Numbered from the stretch's first letter, positions 35,960 through 45,048 are shown. The stretch is 64,000 nt of DNA from Candidatus Bathyarchaeia archaeon (GCA_038883335.1 JAVZMI010000004.1:41626-105625), one strand, 5' to 3'. A program made the numbers and translations. The notes: generated from the letters alone by a model not told the origin.

Positions 35960-36646
35960 TTACGATGAGTTTGGTGAGGAAAGTTTGTGAGCTCCAACAG
36001 TTTTTGCTATGATTGCCTTCTTAGCTAGGCTGTCTGCTGTTTTTAAGGGCTCAGGCATCTTGCCCCCACGCAGGAGACTGCGCGTCAAGTCGACGGCGCT
36101 GTCGAGAGTGACCATGTTCCCTACGCTGATATAAATCCACCGTCCACCTCCAGTGGATAGAGCCACACCTACCCTTCGCCCTTTGTAGAGTATTGGTGCA
36201 AGATCTCCAGTTGGAGGTTCTACTTCCCCACACAGCAACCCATCAGTTACACCTATCGTAGGTTGTTTTAGGATTACGCCTATATGTGAAGCTAGGCCGC
36301 AACCGTATGGATGTGCCACGCCATGCCCGTTTACCATCAGAACGTCGGGCTTAGCCTTGAGCAGTCTGAGAACCCTAAAGATCGGTGGAGCTTCCCTGAA
36401 GGAAAGAAATGTTGGGACATATGGGAATGTGACTCTAGCCTCTAATGTTCTTGACTCTATTAGACTAAGGCTATCATAGTCTAGAATAACCGCAGCTGCG
36501 ACTGCTAATTCCCCCCTATACGCCACATCCACTCCCCCAACGTTTCTCACCCTTTGGGGGAGGCAATTCTCCTCTATAACTCGGCGACCTAACTCCATTT
36601 GAGCTCTCCTGGCAGCCTCGACCCTGAAATTGTCGGGAAACCTCAA
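35960..36646 (-). CDS. nfi: Endonuclease V (deoxyinosine-specific)
   Basis: A 228-residue repair nuclease that nicks one base 3' of deoxyinosine. NVGGVDVAYRGE (catalytic Asp), FPYVPTFLSFREAPP and MVNGHGVAHPYGCGLASHIG match Nfi. GVALSTGGGRWIYISVGN follows. It starts at ATG 36646. Adjacent to arsC (11-base gap) but functionally unrelated. Another repair enzyme, endonuclease IV, lies 2 kb away. Confidence 0.92.
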   Translation of the reverse strand: MRFPDNFRVEAARRAQMELGRRVIEENCLPQRVRNVGGVDVAYRGELAVAAAVILDYDSLSLIESRTLEARVTFPYVPTFLSFREAPPIFRVLRLLKAKPDVLMVNGHGVAHPYGCGLASHIGVILKQPTIGVTDGLLCGEVEPPTGDLAPILYKGRRVGVALSTGGGRWIYISVGNMVTLDSAVDLTRSLLRGGKMPEPLKTADSLAKKAIIAKTVGAHKLSSPNSS

Positions 36647-36909
36647 TAGTTCTATGTCCCTCTATGTGACCCCGCCTTAGGTAGATAGATAGCGGTTTAA
36701 GGAAGTCTTACACGCCTATGGTGGTAGGTGCCCTCGTAAAATATAAAATCCAACCTGCAGAAATATTAGGTATCACAGTTCAGTGAGACCTCGCAGCAGT
36801 TCAGCTTTGGCATTTAATAAAGCAGTCAAAGTGGTATGTCAGATATCAGCAGAGCGTGCGTGGAGACCGCCTCCAAGAGGCATTGCCTCATTAACGGGGG
36901 CATTGTTCC

Positions 36910-38286
36910 CTAGGGTGGGGGTTCTTTTATGAGACCCCCCCTCGCAAGATGCTCAACGATGGACTGCGCCCGTTTTATGATATTCGAAGCGTTCTCGTAT
37001 AGATCCTCTCTGTTCGGCTTTATCCTCGCCACACCTTGCTCTATAGCCTTCTGGGCTACAGCTACGGCTTCTCTTGGGTAGACCTCCCACTCGGCCATCG
37101 ATGGAATTATGTAGTCTTCACTCAGCCCTTTCTCCTCAGCCAACCTTGCCAACTCGTCTGCCGCTGCGATGCACATCTCATCGGTAATTGATGCCGCCCT
37201 AACGTCCAAGACACCTCTGAAGATTCCTGGAAAACCTAGGGAGTTGTTTACTTGGTTGGGGAAGTCCGATCTGCCAGTTGCCACCACCCTTGCCCCTGCC
37301 TCCTTAGCCTCCCAAGGCCATATCTCAGGGACTGGGTTTGCGGCAGCGAACACGATGGGTTCACAAGCCATGTTTCTGACCCATTCAGGTTTTATCACGC
37401 CGGGACCTGGCCTCGACATGGCCACAGCGACATCGACACCTCTCATGGCCTCTTCTATGCCGCCCATTCTATTTTCTAAGTTGGTCCTAAGGCAGAGTTC
37501 CCACTTCTCAGGATGTTCACCCTTAAGCTCGACCCTTCCAGAGTGTAGTATACCTTTACTGTCGACTACGAACATGTTTCCAGGTTTAACCCCGGCAGCG
37601 ATAAAGAGTCTAGCAGTGCAGATACTCGCTGCACCTGCCCCAATCATCGCTATCTGGATTTCGCCTATTCTTTTGCCGACGAGCTTTAAGGCGTTCTTTA
37701 AAGCTGCCAGCATCACGGTGGCGGTCCCCTGTTGATCATCATGCCAAACTGGGATCTCAGTCTCCTTCCTCAAACGGTTGAGGATATAGAAGCATTTAGG
37801 TTGCTCGATGTCTTCAAGGTTTATTCCACCAAATGATGGTTGAAGCCATTTTACTGCGGAGATGAGTTCCTCGGCGTTCTGTGTAGCTAGGCAGAGAGGG
37901 TAGGCGTCCACGCCACCGAGGTATTTGAAGAGGAGCGCCTTCCCCTCCATCACGGGAAGAGCTGCCTCAGGGCCTATGTTCCCTAAGCCAAGAACCCTCG
38001 TCCCGTCGCTTACAATGGCTACCGTATTCCAGCGGTTGGTAAGATCATAGACCAGCCCTCTATTCTCGGATATGGCCTTACAAGGTTCAGCTACTCCAGG
38101 GGTATACCATATGGCGAATTCTTCGTAACTCCTAACTGGCGTCTTGAGAGAGACCTCAATCTTCCCACGGTAGAAGACGTGATATTTTAGAGCTAACTTG
38201 CTCGGCTTACAGGACCTCTCCAAGAGCTCTTCCCTTGTAGATCGTTCGGACAACCTGACCACTCCACTCTCAGACTTCGTTTTCAC
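36910..38286 (-). CDS. NAD(P)-dependent malic enzyme
   Basis: A 458-residue oxidative decarboxylase converting malate to pyruvate and CO2. AIWYTPGVAEPCKAI, LGNIGPEAALPVMEGKALLF, HDDQQGTATVMLAALKNAL (catalytic region) and the Rossmann stretch MIGAGAASICTARLF fit the short bacterial/archaeal type without a phosphotransacetylase tail. The start is ATG 38286. With the fumarase at 46115 it allows fumarate to pyruvate conversion; coenzyme preference is not readable. Confidence 0.93.
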   Translation of the reverse strand: MKTKSESGVVRLSERSTREELLERSCKPSKLALKYHVFYRGKIEVSLKTPVRSYEEFAIWYTPGVAEPCKAISENRGLVYDLTNRWNTVAIVSDGTRVLGLGNIGPEAALPVMEGKALLFKYLGGVDAYPLCLATQNAEELISAVKWLQPSFGGINLEDIEQPKCFYILNRLRKETEIPVWHDDQQGTATVMLAALKNALKLVGKRIGEIQIAMIGAGAASICTARLFIAAGVKPGNMFVVDSKGILHSGRVELKGEHPEKWELCLRTNLENRMGGIEEAMRGVDVAVAMSRPGPGVIKPEWVRNMACEPIVFAAANPVPEIWPWEAKEAGARVVATGRSDFPNQVNNSLGFPGIFRGVLDVRAASITDEMCIAAADELARLAEEKGLSEDYIIPSMAEWEVYPREAVAVAQKAIEQGVARIKPNREDLYENASNIIKRAQSIVEHLARGGLIKEPPP

Positions 38287-38605
38287 CTGTAATAAGATAA
38301 AGGCTATGCTAGTTTAAAACTGAACATTCATCTAGAGGCTTGCGAATAGCTGGATAAGAGGGTTTTATACTCATCACGCAACATACATGGATTGTTAGCT
38401 ATATTGTGAAGGTCATTAAGACGAGACACCGTGCAAGCGGCAAAGAGTACGGTATGCCAAGAATCTAAACGCATGTAGGTCTCCGTTGAGCCCAACAGAT
38501 AAAATATGCATTAATTCGTCTTCAAAAGGTTAAAACTGCTGCGTTCGAAGCTGACGTTTAAGTATCATCGCCATATAGTACCATAATAAGGGGCTTCGAG
38601 TCGCT
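38287..38605. other. 319-base intergenic region
   Basis: Divergent promoters for malic enzyme and nfo are expected here. TTTAAGTATCATC (38557-38569) and CATATAGTACC (38571-38581) precede nfo. A short + frame near 38407-38466 reads VKVIKTRHRASGKEYG before a stop, faintly like an AbrB-type N-terminus, but it is too short to call. Confidence 0.3.
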
Positions 38606-39487
38606 TTGAGATTTGGAGTACACGTCTCTATTGCTGGTTCGATAGATAAGGCAGTGGATAGAGCAGAAGAGAAAACATGTGAAACATTCCAGATATTTAC
38701 TCGAAATCCACGCGGTTGGAAGTTCGAACCTCTAACCTTAGAGGAAGCAGTATCCTTCCGCAGGAAACTTGAGAACGCCAGAATAGGGCCTGTGATAGAC
38801 CATATGCCCTACCTCCCAAACCTGGCCTCGCCTAACGATGATGTTTACGAGTTATCTAAGAGGACTTTGGTGGCGGAGTTGGAGCGGTCAGGGCAGTTAG
38901 GAATACCCTACCTTGTAACTCACTTGGGCAGTCATCAAGGTAGCGGTGTGGAGCAGGGGAGGGATAGGATTGTTAAGGCGGTGAATTTGGCTCTCTCAAG
39001 GGTTGATAATGAAGTGATAATCCTCCTCGAGAATACTGCTGGAACAAAGAATAGCATGGGCTCCACCTTCGAGGAGATGAAACATATACTCAACCGCATA
39101 GACCAACCAGACCGTGTTGGAGTCTGTTTAGACACATGCCACGCCTTCGCCGCCGGCTATGAGCTGAGGGATGAGGAAGGTGTAGATATAACTCTCAAAG
39201 AGCTTGACAGAGTAATCGGCTTGGAGAAGCTCAAGGTTGTTCACGCCAATGACTCAAAGGGTGATCTAGGCTCACATATAGATAGACACGAACACATCGG
39301 ACTAGGATGCATAGGTGAGGGCGGCTTCAAGGCTCTACTAAGACGCAAGGAGCTACAGCTGCTGCCGTTCATACTTGAAACTCCTGTCGACCGTCGACGC
39401 GACGATATCGGCAACCTAAAGAAGATAAGGGAGTTAGCTGAAGACCGCAAACCAATCAAACCTAGGCCGAAGTTAAAGCTGACCTAA
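38606..39487 (+). CDS. nfo: Endonuclease IV (AP endonuclease)
   Basis: A 293-residue zinc-dependent AP endonuclease of the TIM-barrel fold. FGVHVSIAGSIDKAVDRAEE opens the protein. VTHLGSHQGSG, ILLENTAGTKNSMGSTFEEM, VCLDTCHAFAAGYEL and HANDSKGDLGSHIDRHEHIG carry the trinuclear zinc ligands. It starts at TTG 38606. Probably the first gene of a short operon with the thiamine-binding protein 70 bases on. Confidence 0.94.
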   Translation: MRFGVHVSIAGSIDKAVDRAEEKTCETFQIFTRNPRGWKFEPLTLEEAVSFRRKLENARIGPVIDHMPYLPNLASPNDDVYELSKRTLVAELERSGQLGIPYLVTHLGSHQGSGVEQGRDRIVKAVNLALSRVDNEVIILLENTAGTKNSMGSTFEEMKHILNRIDQPDRVGVCLDTCHAFAAGYELRDEEGVDITLKELDRVIGLEKLKVVHANDSKGDLGSHIDRHEHIGLGCIGEGGFKALLRRKELQLLPFILETPVDRRRDDIGNLKKIRELAEDRKPIKPRPKLKLT

Positions 39488-39557
39488 GGGGCATAGGGGT
39501 CTAAGAGCTACTTAAAAGTTCGAGAAGAGAAATTAATGTAGGAGGTGTTGAAAGGTT

Positions 39558-39890
39558 TTGCCTAAACATGGAAGGGTGATAGCAGATTTGAGCATAATCC
39601 CGGTAGGTGTGGGAACAAGTATAGGGAAATATCTTGGTGCAGCTATCGCCGCCATTGACAAGTTGGGGAATGTACGCTACCAGATTACACCCATGAGCAC
39701 AATTTTGGAGGCTGAAAGCATAGATGACATATTCAGGGCGGCCAAGTGCGCTCATGAGGCTGTTATAGGTTTGGGGGCGCAACGTGTTGAATGTGAACTG
39801 CGAATAGATGATAGACGCGATAAACTTAGGACACTCGAGGAAAAAGTGGAGGCTGTCAGAGAATACGCAGCAAGGGCGAAGGCAAGTTAG
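39558..39890 (+). CDS. MTH1187-family thiamine-binding protein (DUF77)
   Basis: A 110-residue ferredoxin-like-fold protein. VIADLSIIPVGVGTSIGKYL and VRYQITPMSTILEAESID are characteristic of the MTH1187/YkoF-type family that binds thiamine or related pyrimidines. It starts at TTG 39558 with AGGAGGTGTTG upstream at about 39540. The YjbQ gene at 42145 is another protein with a thiamine-linked name, though its true role is unclear. Confidence 0.85.
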   Translation: MPKHGRVIADLSIIPVGVGTSIGKYLGAAIAAIDKLGNVRYQITPMSTILEAESIDDIFRAAKCAHEAVIGLGAQRVECELRIDDRRDKLRTLEEKVEAVREYAARAKAS

Positions 39891-40091
39891 TAGAAAAAGT
39901 TGGCATATCTACAGGGGCTACACTTTAATCTGGCACAAAGACCCCCCAACTAACCCCACAAATACGAACCTACCACAAGCTGGAGTAAAACGGGGATGAG
40001 TCTTTTTAGACTATTGGAAATCTGTGAGGTGAAGGTCTATTTTGCAGCGTACTCTGCAGAAGCCTTAGAAAATCTTAATTCAACCGGCGAG

Positions 40092-41477
40092 TTATTCCAC
40101 GTGCACCCTAAAGAGATCCATATCTACACCCAGCGACTGCAGGAACTCTCTAGCTGCCCTCCTTATATCCTTGGACTGCGTAATGTAACGACCAACAATA
40201 ATTATATCAGCCCCAGATTGAAGGGCTAATGGTACAGTCTGCGGTTCTATGCCGCCCGCCACAGCAAATAGTATCTTTTTATCTTTGAAGAACTCCTTGA
40301 TCTCCTTTATATACTCCCAACGGGTTTTGCCTCCACGCTCCTCGTCTATGCCACGGTGGAGAATAACTACGCCAGGCGGCTCCTGTAAAGATTTCAACAC
40401 CGCAAGTGGATCCGCTACACCCATCATATCCACCATCGAGTAGATCCCAAACCTTTCAGCCTCGTAAATGAACTTGTCGAGGGTCTCTTTGGGCGCTAGG
40501 CCAGAGGCTACAACTGCATCGGCTGTCTCCTCATAAGCCATGTCAACCTCCACCTGCCCTACATCCAATGTCTTCAAGTCCGCCACTATGAACACATCCT
40601 TAGCAAACTCGCGCAGATCACGGATGACCTTCACACCATACTTCTTGATGAGAGGGGTTCCAGCCTCCAAAATTATTCGGTCACTCTGGGGCAATTCGCT
40701 GATGACACGCTTCACTACCTCAATGTCAGGAATGTCAAGGGCGACCTGCATATAGGGGGGCATCCAGAGCCTTGGCACCCTGAAGCCCATGATCGGGTGT
40801 TTAGCTCTATCCTTATCGTATAAAATCTTGTCGAGGGGGGGATAGCTACTTAGCGCCCTTTTAATAGCAAGCTTTGTAGCGCCGTAATTGTAATGATAGA
40901 TACTACGGTAATCTTTGGCCTCCGGGTGGACGAATACACTTGCGACGATCACCCACTCATCGATCTTATCCCGAGGGATAACTCCCTCCTCCACCGAGTC
41001 AGCAACAGCCTTGGCCACAGCAGCCTGAGCCGGCCCAAAATATTTGCCTATCTGCTCAAAATCTTTGATGGTAACTTTAGGAACGATCAAAGTGAAAGGC
41101 TTCGGAGGGAGATTCGGCCTTATAACGGCTAACAATGGCGTATGTCCAGCTGACAGGTGTGAGAGACCATTCGCAAACGCTTGGCCTACAGGACCAGCCT
41201 TATCTCCGATGACCAGATCAACATGTGCGAGATCGGGCTCCTGCCCCACTAAAGCCTCGCCTATAAGGTATACATGCTGGCCGCCTGCCAAAATTTTACC
41301 CATCTTTTTGGCTTCCTCTAGGCGCTCAGGGAATTTTTCTGCGGCAAACTTAAGCCGCCTTTCAATTGTATCCCTTGAGACATTATATTTTTGCGCCATT
41401 TCTGCTATGTTTAAACCGCATTTGATGCCTTCTAAAACTTCTTCAACTCCTATTTTCTTATATTTTTCCGCAGACAT
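40092..41477 (-). CDS. Fae-Hps bifunctional protein with an extra N-terminal HTH
   Basis: A 461-residue fusion. Residues 68-235 are formaldehyde-activating enzyme (VYLIGEALVGQEPDLAHVDL with catalytic His85; GHTPLLAVIRPNL). Residues 240-461 are 3-hexulose-6-phosphate synthase (VALDIPDIEVVKRVI, DLKTLDVGQVEVDMA, AVAGGIEPQT). It would condense formaldehyde with H4MPT and exchange it with ribulose phosphate. Residues 1-65 are an additional helical segment with a helix-turn-helix look (AEMAQKYNVSRDTIERRL). The ATG 41477 start is supported by TTTAAATATATTTT at about 41519-41532, whereas a start at Fae itself would be 240 bases from any TATA. Confidence 0.9.
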   Translation of the reverse strand: MSAEKYKKIGVEEVLEGIKCGLNIAEMAQKYNVSRDTIERRLKFAAEKFPERLEEAKKMGKILAGGQHVYLIGEALVGQEPDLAHVDLVIGDKAGPVGQAFANGLSHLSAGHTPLLAVIRPNLPPKPFTLIVPKVTIKDFEQIGKYFGPAQAAVAKAVADSVEEGVIPRDKIDEWVIVASVFVHPEAKDYRSIYHYNYGATKLAIKRALSSYPPLDKILYDKDRAKHPIMGFRVPRLWMPPYMQVALDIPDIEVVKRVISELPQSDRIILEAGTPLIKKYGVKVIRDLREFAKDVFIVADLKTLDVGQVEVDMAYEETADAVVASGLAPKETLDKFIYEAERFGIYSMVDMMGVADPLAVLKSLQEPPGVVILHRGIDEERGGKTRWEYIKEIKEFFKDKKILFAVAGGIEPQTVPLALQSGADIIIVGRYITQSKDIRRAAREFLQSLGVDMDLFRVHVE

Positions 41478-41514
41478 TAGCTTGACACCAGTCGGTTGCT
41501 ACATTTTGTGCCGC

Positions 41515-41535
41515 AAAATATATTTAAAGCTTTGC
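41515..41535 (-). promoter_or_regulatory. TATA-type promoter of the HTH-Fae-Hps gene
   Basis: On the minus strand GCTTTAAATATATTTTGCGG stands about 40 bases before ATG 41477, giving a leader of roughly 15-20 bases. It anchors the long form of the protein. Confidence 0.5.
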
Positions 41536-41697
41536 TAGGTGTTGAATAATGCGGCATGTAATAGGATACAGATGGCGGATTTTTATGCACCGGGACCCAT
41601 TGTCGATAGCGGCCGATTAAGCCTGAGCTTTGTGGGGCTTTTGTTTAACGTAACTCTCAAATCGTGAAGGGCCGAACTGTAAATAAAGGGCATAAGT

Positions 41698-41990
41698 GAT
41701 CGAGTTTTACAATTTTTTGGGAAAATCGTAATCGGCAGTAAACGCTACTCTAGAGATTTGGTGCCACTATGGAGCCGTATCTTGGAAGGGTGACGGCGGA
41801 GAGTTGGACACTAGCTCAGCATCGAAGATCTAAAGGTTGTTATTTAGTATAGACCTGAGATTCTCATTGTTGGGACAGGCTACTCAAGTTGCATGGATAT
41901 CCCTGAAGAGACTGCAGTTTCTGAATGATCAGGGGATAGGGTTCTCAAAGTGAAGGCGGCAGCCGCGTTGCACCTGACATGTTGAAAATA
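41698..41990 (+). pseudogene. Decayed DUF498/Mth938-like gene
   Basis: One continuous frame from 41698 reads like an Mth938-domain protein with several stops. FFGKIVIGSKRYSRDL is followed by RILEG, TGA (probably Trp), RRRVGH, TAG, LSIEDLKVVI, TAG, RPEILIVGTGYSSCMDIPEE, then TGA, and it ends near AAAALHLTC and TGA. The stops are at 41791, 41812, 41845 and about 41924. About 20 codons expected between the IPEE and ALHLTC motifs are missing. Multiple independent nonsense codons make this a true old pseudogene, not read error. Confidence 0.75.
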
Positions 41991-42144
41991 TACAGGTGTT
42001 AAAGGCCAACCTAGAAGCACATACTGAATAGCCAAACCTAGTAAGAGCTAAACGCAACCTGAGGTAGGTTACAATGTGCTAGGTGGGCCACAGCATTGAA
42101 TATCATAGATGAGCAGAGGACTTCTAACCACCTCGCCTACAGTG

Positions 42145-42564
42145 TTATTCTCCCATGATTTGTAATACTAGCTCCCGAGATCGACTATGTATATCCAATT
42201 CTACGAAGACTAGCTGCTGCCAAGTTCCCAAGGTTAGCTTGCGATTCACGATCGGTACAGTCAAGCTTGGCCCTAGGAGTGAGGCTCTCACGTGAGAGTG
42301 TCCATTACCATCGTGCCACCGTCTTTCATGCTCGTAGAGGATCCCCCTAGGAGCTACCCTCTCTAGCATCGCTGGGAAATCTTTTAGGAGACCTGGTTCA
42401 TATTCAATGGTGGTTACGGCTCCAGTGGACCCGGCTACGAAGACTGTTACAATACCGTCCTTAAGACCAGCCTCCTCTACAGCCCCTTCTACGAGGGGGG
42501 TTATATCTACCATTTCCAACTCTCCACGGGTATGGAGCTTGAGGTACTTCGTAACAACCTTCAC
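42145..42564 (-). CDS. YjbQ/UPF0047 family protein
   Basis: A 139-residue protein of the YjbQ family, annotated as secondary thiamine-phosphate synthase from bacterial overexpression work. VFVAGSTGAVTTIEYEPGL, HDGNGHSHVRASLLGPSLTV and GTWQQLVFVELD with conserved His and Asp are visible. GTG 42564 (KVVTKYLKL) is preferred to GTG 42573, since GGTG is spaced correctly. Stands alone. Confidence 0.88.
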   Translation of the reverse strand: MKVVTKYLKLHTRGELEMVDITPLVEGAVEEAGLKDGIVTVFVAGSTGAVTTIEYEPGLLKDFPAMLERVAPRGILYEHERRWHDGNGHSHVRASLLGPSLTVPIVNRKLTLGTWQQLVFVELDIHSRSRELVLQIMGE

Positions 42565-42759
42565 GTAACACACCGGATAATCTTATTGCTAATGATAGTT
42601 TTAGATCTTGCTAGCAAACAAAACTAAAATTTATCTGGTCAAGACCAAGTCACATTTTAGCGGCGTCGTCTTTGCCGGATGATTCCGGCGAAACAAGGGA
42701 TTATTGGCGGTATAAGTAGTGTGCCTTACCGTGTTACGAGCGCAGAAATTTCAGCTGTG

Positions 42760-43050
42760 TTAGAAGTAGGCAACTTTAGCTTTCTCTTCAACCAGCTCGT
42801 ATCGCTTCGGTTTGCCGACTTCTCTTCTCCCCTTAAAACACACCTCGCAGAGTGGATATATCTGCACGTTCTCGAATAGATCCTTAATTAGGTTCTTGAG
42901 GTCTACTATTAGGCTGTTAAGCTCATCTCTCCTTAATTTTCCTATGAAAGCGCTATACTGAATCCTGTCCAGCCCATAATCCTTCAACGTCTCAGCCACA
43001 AGACTCCTCAGATTGTCATCCGTAACATCATAGATTACTATATATCGCAT
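42760..43050 (-). CDS. cas2: CRISPR-associated endoribonuclease/adaptor Cas2
   Basis: A 96-residue ferredoxin-like protein that dimerises between Cas1 dimers during spacer capture. YIVIYDVTDDNLRSLVAETL at the N-terminus carries the conserved Asp, and LDRIQYSAFIGKL follows. It starts at ATG 43050, one base after the cas1 stop, so it is co-translated with cas1. Confidence 0.93.
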   Translation of the reverse strand: MRYIVIYDVTDDNLRSLVAETLKDYGLDRIQYSAFIGKLRRDELNSLIVDLKNLIKDLFENVQIYPLCEVCFKGRREVGKPKRYELVEEKAKVAYF

Positions 43051-43051
43051 C

Positions 43052-44086
43052 TTACCACCCTAGCGTGAATGGGATGTAAGTTGTTTCATTTAGGAGGAAA
43101 CGTGTAACACGGCGCGCCTGAGAATAGATGAAACTTTTAAGGGGCGCCCTCTGATTGTCGAACATAGCTTCAGAGTCAAGCCTCTCTTGTAGGCCCATAA
43201 GGAGCATCTTCACTACCTCCCGGCTAAGTATACGTCCTTCCTCAGGGCTCTCAACAACCAAAATCCCGTTTGGTTTAATTATGTTCCTAGAGAGTAAGCC
43301 GATCACTGCCCTATCCACAATTTGCTGCCTAAACTCTTCCATCAGATCGAGCACTAGCGAAGGTTTACCAGGCCTGTCCGCGTGTAGGTAACCAGCATAA
43401 GGGTCTAACCCCGCATGGCTGACAGCCTTCCAAACTTCCGGAAATAATACTGTTTGATAGCCAAAATTCAGCATAACATTAAACGGATCCCGAGCGCCTC
43501 TTGTCTCCCTCCCCTCAAAGTTCAACTCCTTAGGCAGAATCTCCTTTATGGCGCCCCAATATACTCTAGCCCCCTCCGCCTCGAGGTTCATTAACTCTTG
43601 GCGTTTTTCGTCTATTCTTCCACTTGTTACACTAGCAAGTCGTGTGGCGATGTCGCTAACTGCACGTCCTGAATCGTAAATTCTCTGGGCTAAGAGAGGA
43701 TTTGTTGTCTTCCTGTTTTTGGCTATAAGCCGCAGGAAGTTTGCTTGGTTCGCTAGCTTTCCAGCAACGAAGTTCTTTGCTAAGAAGTAGCCTCGCTCGT
43801 CGTTGTATGCCAGAAACTGCTCTCGCCTAGCTCTTACAGAGCCAGTCATGGCTGTCGGCATTAGAATCGCATAAGGCCAACCGCCATACCTTGCAAAAAC
43901 CACCTGTATGTTATGTGTCATCGCAAGGTTAAGGGCGCTGGCGGACATTGACACACCTTGGCATGCACAAACAATAGAATCCACATTATCCGCGACGATC
44001 TCGTCTTTTCTATCTTTCTGCTTAACAACAAACCTGTTTCTTTTACGTCCGAGGAAAATCCCGAAATCATCGAGGAATATTTTCAA
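43052..44086 (-). CDS. cas1: CRISPR-associated integrase Cas1
   Basis: A 344-residue integrase. The C-terminal helical domain has the metal ligands in AEGARVYWGAI (Glu), DPYAGYLHADRPG (His) and LVLDLMEEFR (Asp/Glu). TTG 44086 gives MKIFLDDFGIFLGRKRNRF and has GGTGGCGAAG directly before it; it leaves a 13-base gap to csa1. The frame is open back to 44185, but those codons overlap csa1. All catalytic residues are present, so the enzyme should work. Confidence 0.93.
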   Translation of the reverse strand: MKIFLDDFGIFLGRKRNRFVVKQKDRKDEIVADNVDSIVCACQGVSMSASALNLAMTHNIQVVFARYGGWPYAILMPTAMTGSVRARREQFLAYNDERGYFLAKNFVAGKLANQANFLRLIAKNRKTTNPLLAQRIYDSGRAVSDIATRLASVTSGRIDEKRQELMNLEAEGARVYWGAIKEILPKELNFEGRETRGARDPFNVMLNFGYQTVLFPEVWKAVSHAGLDPYAGYLHADRPGKPSLVLDLMEEFRQQIVDRAVIGLLSRNIIKPNGILVVESPEEGRILSREVVKMLLMGLQERLDSEAMFDNQRAPLKSFIYSQARRVTRFLLNETTYIPFTLGW

Positions 44087-44099
44087 ACTTCGCCACCGT

Positions 44100-44987
44100 T
44101 TAACTGTAACAAACCTGATAATACCTGCACTCCTCGGTGCATTGCGACCTCTCAGGTCTGCCAGGGTCTCTCCTCTCAGCAACAATCTCTAGCTTGCGAT
44201 CTCTCTCCTCGATCCACATGTTTCTCAGCTCATCGCTGGCGAAGAAGAGATCTTTCTTTACGAGTATATGATTGCCAGTCAGGTTCAGATATACAACGCA
44301 GCACACGTCGACAGGCACCTCGTGGACGCTCTCGAAGACAATGGAGTAGCCTACAGGGGCCAACCTATGCCAATCCTGCGGCTTGTCTCCAACTTTCAGA
44401 TCAAACATAATTGCTCTCATATAATCGTAGCAATCTAAGCTCAACAACCCACTTAGACCTAGCAGTTCCCCGGAAATCTTATGCTCAACAAGGAATGGCA
44501 CGGTTGAAGCCAGTAGATCCTGTTCAGATGCGTAAGGCTGGCTAGAAGCTATGTCAACGTAACGCGCCTCGCATATCTTCACTAAATACTCCCAGACTTT
44601 CCTCGCAGGCTCCAAAACTTCTTCCCGCTTTGCAGGTATCTCATCCCACCGGATCTTTTGCTCCCACAATTCAAAGTTCAGGCTGCGCTTCTGAAGGAAG
44701 GCTTGTAAACAGTCGCTCACCACACCATGTAAAATCTTGCCTAACGCCATCCTAGAGTTTAGAGTTCCAGAGATCTTCTCGACAAAGTTTAGATATATGT
44801 CTCTACCAGTGGGGCAGTATTTTGAGCAAACAGCATACATCGGCAACTTTACATCTTCGTAGTAAGGTTTCAAAGGTGGCTGATGCCAGCTCCAGCCTCG
44901 AAGCTCAGCGCTTACTCTGGCTTCTCTAGCTGCAGGCAAGAGTCTATGAATCAGATATTTGTGCTCTAAATCGGAAAGAAAATACAT
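44100..44987 (-). CDS. csa1: CRISPR-associated Cas4-family protein Csa1 (type I-A)
   Basis: A 295-residue Cas4-like RecB-fold nuclease. The N-terminal AVCSKYCPTGRDIYL and C-terminal CTEECRYYQVC supply the Fe-S cysteines, and FLVEHKISGELLGLSG with MFDLKVGDKPQDWH is the nuclease core (Glu/Asp then Lys). The length and first cysteine motif are those of Csa1 of archaeal type I-A systems; Csa1 trims and orients prespacers for Cas1-Cas2. First gene of the csa1-cas1-cas2 operon. Confidence 0.88.
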   Translation of the reverse strand: MYFLSDLEHKYLIHRLLPAAREARVSAELRGWSWHQPPLKPYYEDVKLPMYAVCSKYCPTGRDIYLNFVEKISGTLNSRMALGKILHGVVSDCLQAFLQKRSLNFELWEQKIRWDEIPAKREEVLEPARKVWEYLVKICEARYVDIASSQPYASEQDLLASTVPFLVEHKISGELLGLSGLLSLDCYDYMRAIMFDLKVGDKPQDWHRLAPVGYSIVFESVHEVPVDVCCVVYLNLTGNHILVKKDLFFASDELRNMWIEERDRKLEIVAERRDPGRPERSQCTEECRYYQVCYS

Positions 44988-45020
44988 GGCCCCCGCAAAA
45001 AAATAAGTGCGTTAGAAACA

Positions 45021-45048
45021 ATATAAATTTATGAGATTCCACGAATCT
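45021..45048 (-). promoter_or_regulatory. csa1 promoter with a perfect palindrome
   Basis: AAATTTATAT on the minus strand (45030-45021) is the TATA box, 34-43 bases before ATG 44987. Directly upstream AGATTC-CAC-GAATCT (45034-45048) is a perfect 6-base inverted repeat over the BRE position, a credible operator for a CRISPR regulator such as Csa3. No such regulator is in view. Confidence 0.5.

Noticed and set aside
39996..40229. A 77-codon plus frame at the end of the Fae-Hps gene
   Set aside because: More than half lies antisense to the conserved C-terminus of Fae-Hps and it has no recognisable motif.
44087..44185. Longer cas1 start at 44185
   Set aside because: It would overlap csa1 by 86 bases; the TTG at 44086 has the Shine-Dalgarno and the conserved N-terminus.
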